Shown here: one piece after another, positions 38,348 to 45,944 of the stretch
Position numbering within the stretch: the first letter of the stretch is position 1
How the letters are laid out: the number at the start of each line of letters is the position of its first letter
NCBI RefSeq assembly: GCF_001983175.1
Contig: NZ_MNPW01000005.1
Location: 310,001-374,000, forward strand
Length of the DNA: 64,000 nt
Direction of reading: 5' to 3'
Source of the DNA: Pseudomonas cedrina subsp. cedrina
GTDB lineage: Bacteria; Pseudomonadota; Gammaproteobacteria; Pseudomonadales; Pseudomonadaceae
Made by a program: the position numbers and the translations under genes
Notes under the pieces: model-generated
The model's input: only the letters and a program-made list of their open reading frames with translations
What the model was told of the DNA's origin: nothing
Databases searched by the model: none

Positions 38348-38480
38348 ATCGTTCCCACGCTCCGCGTGGTAATGCATCCCGTGACGCTCCGCGTCACCTA
38401 CTCGCAGGGCATGAGCCTTGCACCCACGGCGGGACGCAGCGCGTTCCTGGCGACGTTATCGCGCGCAGCCTGGGAACGAT
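38348..38480. repeat. Palindrome-bounded Pseudomonas repeat element
   Basis: An element bounded by the inverted repeat GATCGTTCCCA / TGGGAACGATC, with inner palindromes such as CGTGACGCTCCGCGTCAC. This is a known style of dispersed repeat in P. fluorescens and P. syringae. It sits exactly at the junction between the two duplicated gene ends. Confidence 0.75.
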
Positions 38481-38483
38481 CCA

Positions 38484-38591
38484 CTGGACCCCGAGGCGCT
38501 GACGGCGGTGTGGCCGGTGCAACGCAAGGGCGAGCAGACTCCGATGGTTCAGGCGTTCGTGGATTTGTTGACGCGTAAGGCGGTGGAGTAG
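38484..38591 (+). pseudogene. Duplicate of the LysR-gene 3' end
   Basis: The sequence matches 37291-37398 (LDPEAVTAVWLVQRKG... to the stop) with scattered changes, for example VQRKGEQTPMVQAFVDLLTRKAVE. It has no start or DNA-binding part. Confidence 0.85.
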
Positions 38592-38736
38592 CAGAGCGGG
38601 GGCCTTTCTTTATAGCCAAGTATTCTTGATAACTGTCAGTTGTTACAGGTGTTCGAGATGGAGTCAGTGGTTACCTTATTGCAATTGCAATTCGGACTCC
38701 TTGTTAACCAGCGCGTCAGAGACAGAGAGGTTAAAG

Positions 38737-39258
38737 ATGGTCATTACACCAAGTCCACCAAGTCCACCATTTGGGCCTGCTGGAACCACCATGGTAGATG
38801 CTTTCGATCCTCTGGCTTTCCCGCCCCTTCCTCCGTCCCCTCCAGCTCCCGCTCCTGGCTGGCCCTGGATGAGGAGCGTGGCGCCGACGCTAACGCAACC
38901 GATGGGACCAAACTACTTTGAACTGGCCTATCTTCTACCTCGGAGCACTCGAATCGACGATGTGCTGGAGTATTTACTGATTGACGTGCTTTTTCCCTTC
39001 CCCATATCGATTGCTCGCTTTGTGCTTGATGACTACACGATTTTTAACGCGCTGCGACGAAACGCAGGTGTTGTCCGGTGGGGTGAAAGAAGCGTGCGCA
39101 GCCTGGTCACCCAGGGTGTTACACCGGGCACCTATGACCTGCAATGTGTTCAGTACGGCATTCCTATGCCCTCCCCACCTTGGCCGTTTCCGCCAGGCCC
39201 ACAGACGCCGCTTCAGACGGTCGCCGTCAGCTTCGTCAACACTTATGTGATTACCTGA
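38737..39258 (+). CDS. Proline-rich orphan protein
   Basis: A 173-residue protein of unknown function. An excellent ribosome-binding site (AGAGAGG, 6 bp before the ATG) supports it. Residues 1-45 are rich in Pro and Ser (PSPPSPPFGPAG, PPLPPSPPAPAPGWPW). The middle is more ordered (PNYFELAYLLPRSTRIDDVLEYLLIDVLF). A second proline patch (MPSPPWPFPPGPQTP) precedes the C-terminus. No signal peptide or membrane helix is evident. It sits in the second copy of the duplicated interval, and codon use is less GC-rich than in the neighbours, which suggests transfer. I recognise no family. Confidence 0.6.
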   Translation: MVITPSPPSPPFGPAGTTMVDAFDPLAFPPLPPSPPAPAPGWPWMRSVAPTLTQPMGPNYFELAYLLPRSTRIDDVLEYLLIDVLFPFPISIARFVLDDYTIFNALRRNAGVVRWGERSVRSLVTQGVTPGTYDLQCVQYGIPMPSPPWPFPPGPQTPLQTVAVSFVNTYVIT

Positions 39259-39393
39259 CGGGAAGAACCTGCAGAAGCGAGCGTACCCGTGAAAAACGCA
39301 AGGCAGGCAGTTGGTCTTGAGAGGGGCGCTTATGATGATCGGGAGCACCACAGAGGACCGTTCACAGACATCAGTCAGTGTGACGACTGCGTT

Positions 39394-39840
39394 CTACTTG
39401 GTACTGCCCGTCTGCTCAAACAACTGCGCCGCCGACCCCGCCTCTCCACTCACACCATTGCTGCGCAAGCCCGCCATGATGTCGCGATCCAGGTTGTTCA
39501 CCCAGCGGTTGTAGTTGCGATGGATCTTGCCGTCCTTGTAGCCCAGCTCGCGGCTGTCGCGGTAGGTGATGGCGTAGCTGTTGCGGGTGTAGCGGATGTC
39601 GATGGCGGCGTAATACTGGTTGCGCACATTGATCTCGGCCTGCACCAGTTGCGGGCTCAACCGCTGCACCGTCCAATTGCGTGTTTGCAGGGCGTTGACG
39701 ATCACCGTTTTCATTTTTTCTTCACTGACCTGAGCGTTGGCCGGCAGGTCGTGCTGGGTATTGAGGATCGGTTTGCTGGTGCAACCGGCTGTGGTCAGCA
39801 GGGCCAGGGTGATCAGGGTCGCGCGTAGCAAGGAAGACAT
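39394..39840 (-). CDS. Small lipoprotein at the end of the aryl polyene operon
   Basis: A 148-residue lipoprotein with signal sequence MSSLLRATLITLALLTTAGC; the lipobox LTTAGC places the lipid on Cys20. The mature part has KTVIVNALQTRNWTVQRLSPQLVQAEI and RNSYAITYRDSRELGYKDGKIHRNYNRWVNNL, a pattern seen in small envelope lipoproteins of unknown function. It starts 26 bp after the last ketosynthase gene and is probably the final operon member. A decayed copy of it lies at 38078-38342. Confidence 0.8.
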   Translation of the reverse strand: MSSLLRATLITLALLTTAGCTSKPILNTQHDLPANAQVSEEKMKTVIVNALQTRNWTVQRLSPQLVQAEINVRNQYYAAIDIRYTRNSYAITYRDSRELGYKDGKIHRNYNRWVNNLDRDIMAGLRSNGVSGEAGSAAQLFEQTGSTK

Positions 39841-39866
39841 TCCGTTTTCTCCAATCGATTAAAAAG

Positions 39867-41093
39867 TCAGGACCAGCGGCGGAAGATCAGCGAGGTGTTG
39901 ACGCCGCCGAAGGCAAAGTTGTTGTTCATCACGTAGTCGTGGTGCATCTCGCGGAATTCACCTTGCACGTAGTCCAGTTCGCCGCATTGCGGGTCGACCG
40001 AATCCAGGTTGAAGGTGTGCACGTACTGGTTGCGGTTCATCATCTCGATGCTGAACCACGACTCCAGCGCACCGCAGGCGCCCAAGGTATGGCCCAGAAA
40101 GCTCTTCTGCGAACTGATCGGCATGCGGCTGCCGAACAGGCTGCTGGTGGCCAGCGTTTCGGCGATATCGCCCTGGTCGGTGGCGGTGCCATGACCATTC
40201 ACGTAGCCGATTGCGCCAGGCTCAAGCCCGGCATCTTCCAGGGCCAGCTCCATCGCGCGGCGCATGGTTTTCTGTTCCGGACGCGTGGTGTGCTGGCCGT
40301 CGGCGTTGCTGCCGAAGCCGACCAGCTCGGCGTGGATATGCGCACCGCGCGCCAGGGCGTGTTCCAGTTCTTCGAGCACCAGCATGCCGCCGCCTTCGCC
40401 GATCACCAGGCCATCGCGGCCGCTGTCATAGGGGCGTGGGCTGGTTTGCGGGGCATCGTTCTTCAGGCTGGTGGCGTAGAGCGCGTCGAACACCATGGCT
40501 TCGGTAGGGCACAGCTCTTCGGCGCCACCGGCCAGCATCAACGGCAGGCGGCCGAACTTGATCGCTTCATAGGCATAGCCGATGCCCTGGCTGCCGCTGG
40601 TGCAGGCGCTGGACGTGGGGATCAGCCGCCCGGTGAGCCCGAAAAAGATGCTGATATTCGCCGCCGTGGTGTGCGGCATCATGCGCACATAGGAGTTGGC
40701 ATTCAGCCCCTCGGCCACCGAATTGAGCAACATGTTGCCGAACGCCTTGATCTCGTCGGTGCTGCCGGTGGACGAGCCGCAGGCCACGCCCATGCGTCCG
40801 TCCTTGATCGACTCGTCGCCGAGCAGGCCGGCGTCCTGTAACGCCTGTTCAGCCGCCCACACCGCCAGGCGTGAGACGCGGCCCATGCTGCGCAGTTGCT
40901 TGCGCGTCCAATGGGCGGGCACGACAAAGTCGTCGATCGGCCCGGCCAGGCGCGTGTTCAATTCGGTAAAACGGTCCCACTCGTCCATGCGCCGGATGCC
41001 GCTGCGGTTGGCGCGGAAGTTGGCGCAAATGGTGTCCCAATCACCGCCCAGGGAGGTCATGCCGGCCATGCCGGTGACGACGACGCGCTTCAT
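39867..41093 (-). CDS. Beta-ketoacyl-ACP synthase (ApeR-like)
   Basis: A 408-residue condensing enzyme. The triad is Cys164 (TSSACTSGSQG), His301 (NGHGTATDQGD) and His335 (FLGHTLGACGALE). It matches the ApeR-type ketosynthase of aryl polyene clusters, thought to act early in chain extension. The ATG at 41093 overlaps the stop of the preceding reductase gene as TGATG; a GTG six bases upstream is a less likely start. Confidence 0.88.
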   Translation of the reverse strand: MKRVVVTGMAGMTSLGGDWDTICANFRANRSGIRRMDEWDRFTELNTRLAGPIDDFVVPAHWTRKQLRSMGRVSRLAVWAAEQALQDAGLLGDESIKDGRMGVACGSSTGSTDEIKAFGNMLLNSVAEGLNANSYVRMMPHTTAANISIFFGLTGRLIPTSSACTSGSQGIGYAYEAIKFGRLPLMLAGGAEELCPTEAMVFDALYATSLKNDAPQTSPRPYDSGRDGLVIGEGGGMLVLEELEHALARGAHIHAELVGFGSNADGQHTTRPEQKTMRRAMELALEDAGLEPGAIGYVNGHGTATDQGDIAETLATSSLFGSRMPISSQKSFLGHTLGACGALESWFSIEMMNRNQYVHTFNLDSVDPQCGELDYVQGEFREMHHDYVMNNNFAFGGVNTSLIFRRWS

Positions 41094-41821
41094 CAGCACA
41101 ATCCCCCGTTCACCGCCAAGACCTGGCGCGTGATATAGCCCGCCTCGGCCGACATCAGGAAATTCACCGCGCCCGCCACTTCTTCCGGGGTGCCCATGCG
41201 TTGTGCCGGGATCATTTTCATCAACTCTTCGACCGGCACGTTTTCATCCAGCATGGCGGTGTCGATCAGGCCGGGGGCGACGCAGTTGACGGTGATCTTG
41301 CGCTTGCCCAACTCGATGGCCAGGGCCTTGGCCGCGCCGATCAGGCCGGCTTTCGAGGCGCTGTAGTTGACCTGGCCGCGATTGCCGATCAACCCGGAAA
41401 CCGAGGTGATACACACGATGCGCCCGGCCGCCCTGCGACGAATCATCGGCATCATCACCGGGTGCAGCACGTTATAGAAACCGTCGAGATTGGTGCGCAT
41501 CACCACGTCCCAGTCATCTTCGGACAAGGCCGGGAAGGCACCGTCACGGGTCAGGCCGGCGTTGAGCACCACGCCGTAATAGGCGCCATGTTGCTCCACA
41601 TCGGCCTCAAGAATTTGCCTGCACAGCGCGCGATCCGCCACGTCGAATTGCAGTACCCGCGCCTGGCGGCCCAACGCTTGAACCTCGGCTTGCACCGCGT
41701 CAGCTTCGGCACGGCCACTGCGGCAGTGCAGCACGATGTCATGCCCGGCCTGGGCCAGGCGCAGCGCGATGGCGCGGCCGATGCCACGGCTGGAGCCGGT
41801 GACCAGTACGGATTCAGTCAT
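41093..41821 (-). CDS. 3-Oxoacyl-ACP reductase, FabG-type (ApeQ-like)
   Basis: A short-chain dehydrogenase of 242 residues with the NADPH-binding TGSSRGIGRAIAL, NAG (VVLNAGLTRDG) and the catalytic Ser140, Tyr153 and Lys157 (ITSVSG, VNYSASKAG). It reduces the beta-keto group after each condensation. It starts in an ATGA overlap with the dehydratase gene stop. Confidence 0.9.
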   Translation of the reverse strand: MTESVLVTGSSRGIGRAIALRLAQAGHDIVLHCRSGRAEADAVQAEVQALGRQARVLQFDVADRALCRQILEADVEQHGAYYGVVLNAGLTRDGAFPALSEDDWDVVMRTNLDGFYNVLHPVMMPMIRRRAAGRIVCITSVSGLIGNRGQVNYSASKAGLIGAAKALAIELGKRKITVNCVAPGLIDTAMLDENVPVEELMKMIPAQRMGTPEEVAGAVNFLMSAEAGYITRQVLAVNGGLC

Positions 41822-42279
41822 GACGTTTCGTCCTTCGATTCAGCTAAATAGTTGGCCGCCTGGGGCGGTCGAAATACATTCAAGCGGGCGCTGGCCTGGA
41901 TACCGTTGCCGGTCAGGTGGCATTCGAACACACCCATGCCGTTGTCGTCTTCCAGGGAACGCAGGCCGTGGATCGTCAGTTCGGCGCCGGCGGGAAAGTG
42001 CTCCACGTTGCACTCGAATTTACGTGTCCCGAGCAGGAAGCCCAGTTCCACGGCTTCGCCTTTCTGGCGCGCGCGGCAACCGGCATAGGCGGCGACGCTT
42101 TGCGCCATCAATTCGATGCCGACCCAGGCCGGCAGGCTGCCGTCCGCGCGGTTGAACAGGCCGCCGGGCTGGACGGTGGTTCGGGTATGGATCTGCTCCT
42201 CGTCAAACGACAGTACCTGGTCGATGAGGATCATGTCGCCGGCATGGGGCAGCAGTTCGGCGAGTGGCCAATTGATCAT
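41818..42279 (-). CDS. Hot-dog fold 3-hydroxyacyl-ACP dehydratase (ApeP-like)
   Basis: A 153-residue hot-dog protein. INWPLAELLPHAGDMILIDQVLSFD is the usual beginning of ApeP/FabZ-related proteins, with PAWVGIELMAQSVAAYAG as the central helix region. It dehydrates 3-hydroxyacyl-ACP to build the conjugated polyene, in known systems as a complex with ApeI. The start at 42279 gives an ATGA overlap with the upstream ketosynthase gene, so a longer in-frame reading is rejected. Confidence 0.85.
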   Translation of the reverse strand: MINWPLAELLPHAGDMILIDQVLSFDEEQIHTRTTVQPGGLFNRADGSLPAWVGIELMAQSVAAYAGCRARQKGEAVELGFLLGTRKFECNVEHFPAGAELTIHGLRSLEDDNGMGVFECHLTGNGIQASARLNVFRPPQAANYLAESKDETS

Positions 42280-43442
42280 GGGGCCTCTGCGATAATCAGG
42301 CTGACATTGTTGCCGCCGAAGGCAAACGAGTTGCTCATCAGGCAGCGTTTTTCCAGGCCGGCTCCAGCCTGCGCCCACTGCAAGGCAGGCAGCAGCGGGT
42401 CGGCCTGGCCGTCCCAGACATGCGGCGGCACGCGGTTGTGAACCAGGCTCAACCAGCAGAACGCCGCTTCCAGCGCGCCGGCTGCGCCCAGGGTATGGCC
42501 GCTCATGGGTTTGGTCGACGAGCAAGCCACGCCTTGCGGGAACAGGCTGGCGACGGCCAGGCTTTCCATGGCGTCGTTATGCTGGGTGGCGGTGCCGTGC
42601 AGGTTCAGGTAGCCGATCGCTTCGGGCTGCAGCCTGGCACTGGCGAGCGCCTTGCGCATCGACTGCAACGCACCCTTGCCGGTGGGTTCAGGCGCGGAGA
42701 TATGGTGCGCATCGCAACTGGCGCCGCTGCCCAGCAGGGCGATGGGCGCGGGCTCCTTGGTCATCAGGAACAGCACGGCCGCCTCGCCGATGTTAATGCC
42801 GTCGCGGTTCACCGAAAACGGGTTGCAGCGCTGGTTCGACACGGCTTCCAATGCGCTGAAGCCATTGAGGGTGAGCTTGCACAGGCTGTCGACCCCGCCG
42901 CAAATGACCGCATCGCACAGGCCCAGGTCCAACAGGCGTTGGGCGCTCATCAGCGCGCGGGCGCTGGAGGTGCAGGCCGTGGAGATTACATAGGCCGGGC
43001 CGCTCAGTTGTAGCCAGTCCGCCAGGAAGTTGGCCGGGGCGCTGAGTTCCTGTTGCTGGTAGTCGTAGTCGCCTGGGAACCGGTGTTCCCGCAGGTACTG
43101 GGCCATCCCGCGACTGGCTTCGTCGATGCCCGACGTACTGGTACCGAGCACGACGCCGACCCGTGAAGCGCCGTAAGTCTGGATGGCGCGGCGGATCTCA
43201 CCCTCGATCTGCAACGCCGCTTCCAGCAGCAGTTGGTTATTGCGGCTGCGTTGCTGGCCCAATTGCGCCGGGATGGCCGCCAATTCGCCGTGCACACCGG
43301 CAACCGGCAACTCGCGCTCCGGCACCCAACCGCTCTCGGCGCGCATGCCCGAGCAGTCACCGGCAAACAGGCGGCGGCTGACTTCAGCCTGGCCACGGCC
43401 AAGGGCGCAGATGATGCCCAGGGCGTTGAGGTAGGCGGTCAT
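42276..43442 (-). CDS. Beta-ketoacyl synthase (ApeO-like)
   Basis: A 388-residue ketosynthase. The triad is Cys157 (STACTSSAR), His282 (NLHGTATQHND) and His316 (MSGHTLGAAGALE). In characterised aryl polyene systems the ApeO ketosynthase works with the chain-length factor ApeC; the candidate partner is encoded at 56206. It starts in an ATGA overlap with the lipoprotein gene. Confidence 0.88.
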   Translation of the reverse strand: MTAYLNALGIICALGRGQAEVSRRLFAGDCSGMRAESGWVPERELPVAGVHGELAAIPAQLGQQRSRNNQLLLEAALQIEGEIRRAIQTYGASRVGVVLGTSTSGIDEASRGMAQYLREHRFPGDYDYQQQELSAPANFLADWLQLSGPAYVISTACTSSARALMSAQRLLDLGLCDAVICGGVDSLCKLTLNGFSALEAVSNQRCNPFSVNRDGINIGEAAVLFLMTKEPAPIALLGSGASCDAHHISAPEPTGKGALQSMRKALASARLQPEAIGYLNLHGTATQHNDAMESLAVASLFPQGVACSSTKPMSGHTLGAAGALEAAFCWLSLVHNRVPPHVWDGQADPLLPALQWAQAGAGLEKRCLMSNSFAFGGNNVSLIIAEAP

Positions 43443-43921
43443 CGCGCAGCACCGAGCGGCGTGACGCGGTAGCTCAACGGCTGCCCGGTCATGTTCACGC
43501 TGAAGACTTCGGAAGACTGATACACGATCTGCCAATGGCCCGGCAGGGTGCGCGTCAAGTCCCTGGCCTGGGCGCTGGGATACAGCGCGCGCACGTCATC
43601 GGCCGAGGTCAACGCAAACAGCAACGCCGCAAACAGCTCGCGCGCCTGGGGGTTGGGCGGCAGCAGGCCATCGGCCTGCCACTGGCCATCGATCAGTTTT
43701 TGCCGGGCCTGGGGGATGCCCAGCGGGTCCATCATCGACCAGCGAATGCCGCCGCCTTCGCGCTGGATCACCAGCAGCCAGTCCTGGCTTTGGCCGCCGG
43801 CCAGGCGTTGCACGTGCAGTTGCAGCGGCAACGCCAGGGCTGGGGTTTTGCCGGGCAGCGGTGGCTGGCTGGCGCAGGCGCTCAGCAGCATCAGGCAGCC
43901 GATCAACAGCATGCGCATCAT
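43439..43921 (-). CDS. DUF3261-type outer-membrane lipoprotein
   Basis: A 160-residue lipoprotein with signal MMRMLLIGCLMLLSAC and lipobox LSAC. The body (LQLHVQRLAGGQSQDWLLVIQREGGGIRWSMMDPLGIPQARQ) fits the DUF3261 lipoproteins that regularly occur in aryl polyene clusters next to the LolA-like carrier and MMPL exporter. It probably acts in outer-membrane delivery of the pigment. ATGA overlap on both sides. Confidence 0.8.
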   Translation of the reverse strand: MMRMLLIGCLMLLSACASQPPLPGKTPALALPLQLHVQRLAGGQSQDWLLVIQREGGGIRWSMMDPLGIPQARQKLIDGQWQADGLLPPNPQARELFAALLFALTSADDVRALYPSAQARDLTRTLPGHWQIVYQSSEVFSVNMTGQPLSYRVTPLGAAR

Positions 43922-44667
43922 GGCGCGGCACTCGCCAAAGGTTTGCGTGCCACGCAGTTGACCAGGGTCTCTTCGCGCTGGCCCACCGGTGGCGCCTTGC
44001 GCAGGCCCCAGCGTTCCAACAGGCCGAAGTCGCTGGAGCGGCTCCACCACAGATACGGGTACGAGACGTTCTGCGTGCCGAATTCAAAGCCCTGCTCGCG
44101 GAGCATCTGCAAGTATTGCTCGGCGCTTTTCTGCACGTGCATCGGGTGGCGGAACAGCCAACGGATCACCCAGGTATCGATATAGGCTTCGGTGGACTCG
44201 GCAAACAGCAAGTAACCCCCCGGCTTGAGCACACGGTAGAACTCCTTGAGTGCGCGATGCTGTTCAACCAGATGGTGGAAGGTCTGGTGGCAGAACAGGA
44301 TATCGACACTGGCGTCCGGCACTTGCAACGTGGCGCAGTCGCTGCCGATCAACTCGACGGCCAGGCCCTGGCGCGCGGCTTCTTCGCGGCTCAACTCCAG
44401 GCTGTGCAGATCGGCGTCCAGGCCGATCAGCCGCCCTGGCGCGAACACTTGATGCAACAGCGTGAAGGATTTGCCCTGGCCGCAACCGGCGTCCAGCAGC
44501 ACCGGCGCCTGGGGCAGCGGCTCGGTAAACAGGCTGCGCAGGTCATTGATCGCTACGCGCAACACGCGGTGCTGCCAGGTGTGGCTGCGCAGGAACCAGA
44601 AGCCGAACCGGGTTTCTTCGACGTAGTTGCTGCTCAAGCAGGTTTTTTCCAGCGGCGCGCTGCTCAT
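43918..44667 (-). CDS. SAM-dependent methyltransferase
   Basis: A 249-residue class I methyltransferase. Motif I is LLDAGCGQGKSFTLL, the acidic loop is GLDADLHSLELS and a later motif is LKPGGYLLFAEST. In aryl polyene clusters such an enzyme O- or C-methylates the aryl head group. It starts in an ATGA overlap with the flavoprotein gene. Confidence 0.85.
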   Translation of the reverse strand: MSSAPLEKTCLSSNYVEETRFGFWFLRSHTWQHRVLRVAINDLRSLFTEPLPQAPVLLDAGCGQGKSFTLLHQVFAPGRLIGLDADLHSLELSREEAARQGLAVELIGSDCATLQVPDASVDILFCHQTFHHLVEQHRALKEFYRVLKPGGYLLFAESTEAYIDTWVIRWLFRHPMHVQKSAEQYLQMLREQGFEFGTQNVSYPYLWWSRSSDFGLLERWGLRKAPPVGQREETLVNCVARKPLASAAP

Positions 44668-45911
44668 ACCGGCTCACTCGCACAGATTTCTGACAACATC
44701 CGCAACCGTCGCTTGGGCTCGCTCACGAACGGGTTGCGCTCATCCCATGCGTACCCGGCAAGGATCGCGCTGATCATGCGCCGAATCTCCGGCGAGCTGC
44801 CGGGATGGAAAATCACATCCTGGAAGGTTCCGGCGTACCAGCCCTCGACGTAGCAGCGGAAGGTTTCGACGCCGCGCTTCAAGGGCTCGGCGAACTCGGT
44901 TTGCCAGTCCACGGTTTCGCCTTTGAGCTGACGATGCAACACGCCGGCCGCCATGCTCGCCGAGCGCATGGCAATGGTCACGCCGGACGAAAACACCGGG
45001 TCGAGAAATTCCGCGGCGTTGCCCAGCAGCGCAAAACCCGGGCCGTGCAGGGTTTTGACATTGGCCGCGTAGCCGCCGATGGTCCGCGCCGGGGTATCCC
45101 ACACGGCGTTGTCCAGCACGCCGGACAGGCTTGGGGTTTCGTCGATAAAACTGCGCAGGCAGGCGTCGAGGTCAGTGTCACGGCCTTCGAAATGCGCCTT
45201 GGCCGCGACCACGCCGACCGAGCAGCGGCCGTTACTGAACGGAATGGTCCAGAACCAGATATCGCGCTGGGTCGGGTGAGTCGTGACCAGGATCTTGGTG
45301 CGGTCGAAGCCTGGGTGTTCGATCCGGTCTTCAACGTGGGTGAACACCGCCTGGCGCACCGGGAAGTCCGACGGCACGTCCAGGTCGAGCAGGCGCGGCA
45401 GCACACGGCCGTAGCCGCTGGCGTCGAGCACGAATTTGGCCTTGAGATGGTACTCGCTGCCGTTCTCACGGCGAACGTGCAGGTAGCGGCACTCGCCCTT
45501 GAAATCGACGCCGACGATGGTTTCGCCGTAGCGAATCTCCACGCCCTGCAGCGCGGCCTGATCGGCCAGCAACTTGTCGAACTCGCCACGCTGCACCTGG
45601 AAGGTGGTGGGCTTGCCGTGGCTGAAGGTGTCGCCGAAATCAAACGCGCTGTAGCGCTCGCCCCAGGCGAACGCGGCGCCGGTTTTCAGTTGGAAACCCG
45701 CGGCCTGCACGGCCTCGAGCATGCCGGCTTCTTCGATAAAGTCGATGCAGTGGGACAGCAGGCTTTCGCCAATCGAGAACCGTGGGAAATGCTGGCGCTC
45801 GATGATCAATACATCATGCCCCTTGCGCTTGAGCAGCGCGGCGGCGATGGCCCCGGATGGACCGGCACCGATCACCACCACCTGGCGACGTTCCATTTCA
45901 ACTGTGGGCAC
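44664..45911 (-). CDS. FAD-dependent oxidoreductase with halogenase motifs (ApeN position)
   Basis: A 415-residue flavoprotein. The FAD motif is GAGPSG (15-20), followed by HFPRFSIGESLL. Two features of flavin-dependent halogenases are visible: the WxWxIP motif as WFWTIP (219-224), and a Lys (Lys76) in FQLKTGAAFAWG, where halogenases keep their catalytic Lys. The late FAD-contacting block is FALLGNAAEFLDPVFSSGV. It may halogenate the aryl head group as in xanthomonadins, or the motif may be a family relic; no flavin reductase gene lies nearby. Confidence 0.75.
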   Translation of the reverse strand: MPTVEMERRQVVVIGAGPSGAIAAALLKRKGHDVLIIERQHFPRFSIGESLLSHCIDFIEEAGMLEAVQAAGFQLKTGAAFAWGERYSAFDFGDTFSHGKPTTFQVQRGEFDKLLADQAALQGVEIRYGETIVGVDFKGECRYLHVRRENGSEYHLKAKFVLDASGYGRVLPRLLDLDVPSDFPVRQAVFTHVEDRIEHPGFDRTKILVTTHPTQRDIWFWTIPFSNGRCSVGVVAAKAHFEGRDTDLDACLRSFIDETPSLSGVLDNAVWDTPARTIGGYAANVKTLHGPGFALLGNAAEFLDPVFSSGVTIAMRSASMAAGVLHRQLKGETVDWQTEFAEPLKRGVETFRCYVEGWYAGTFQDVIFHPGSSPEIRRMISAILAGYAWDERNPFVSEPKRRLRMLSEICASEPV

Positions 45912-45944
45912 GAGGGCTCCTTGCCGTTCTGGCGATAATCACAT

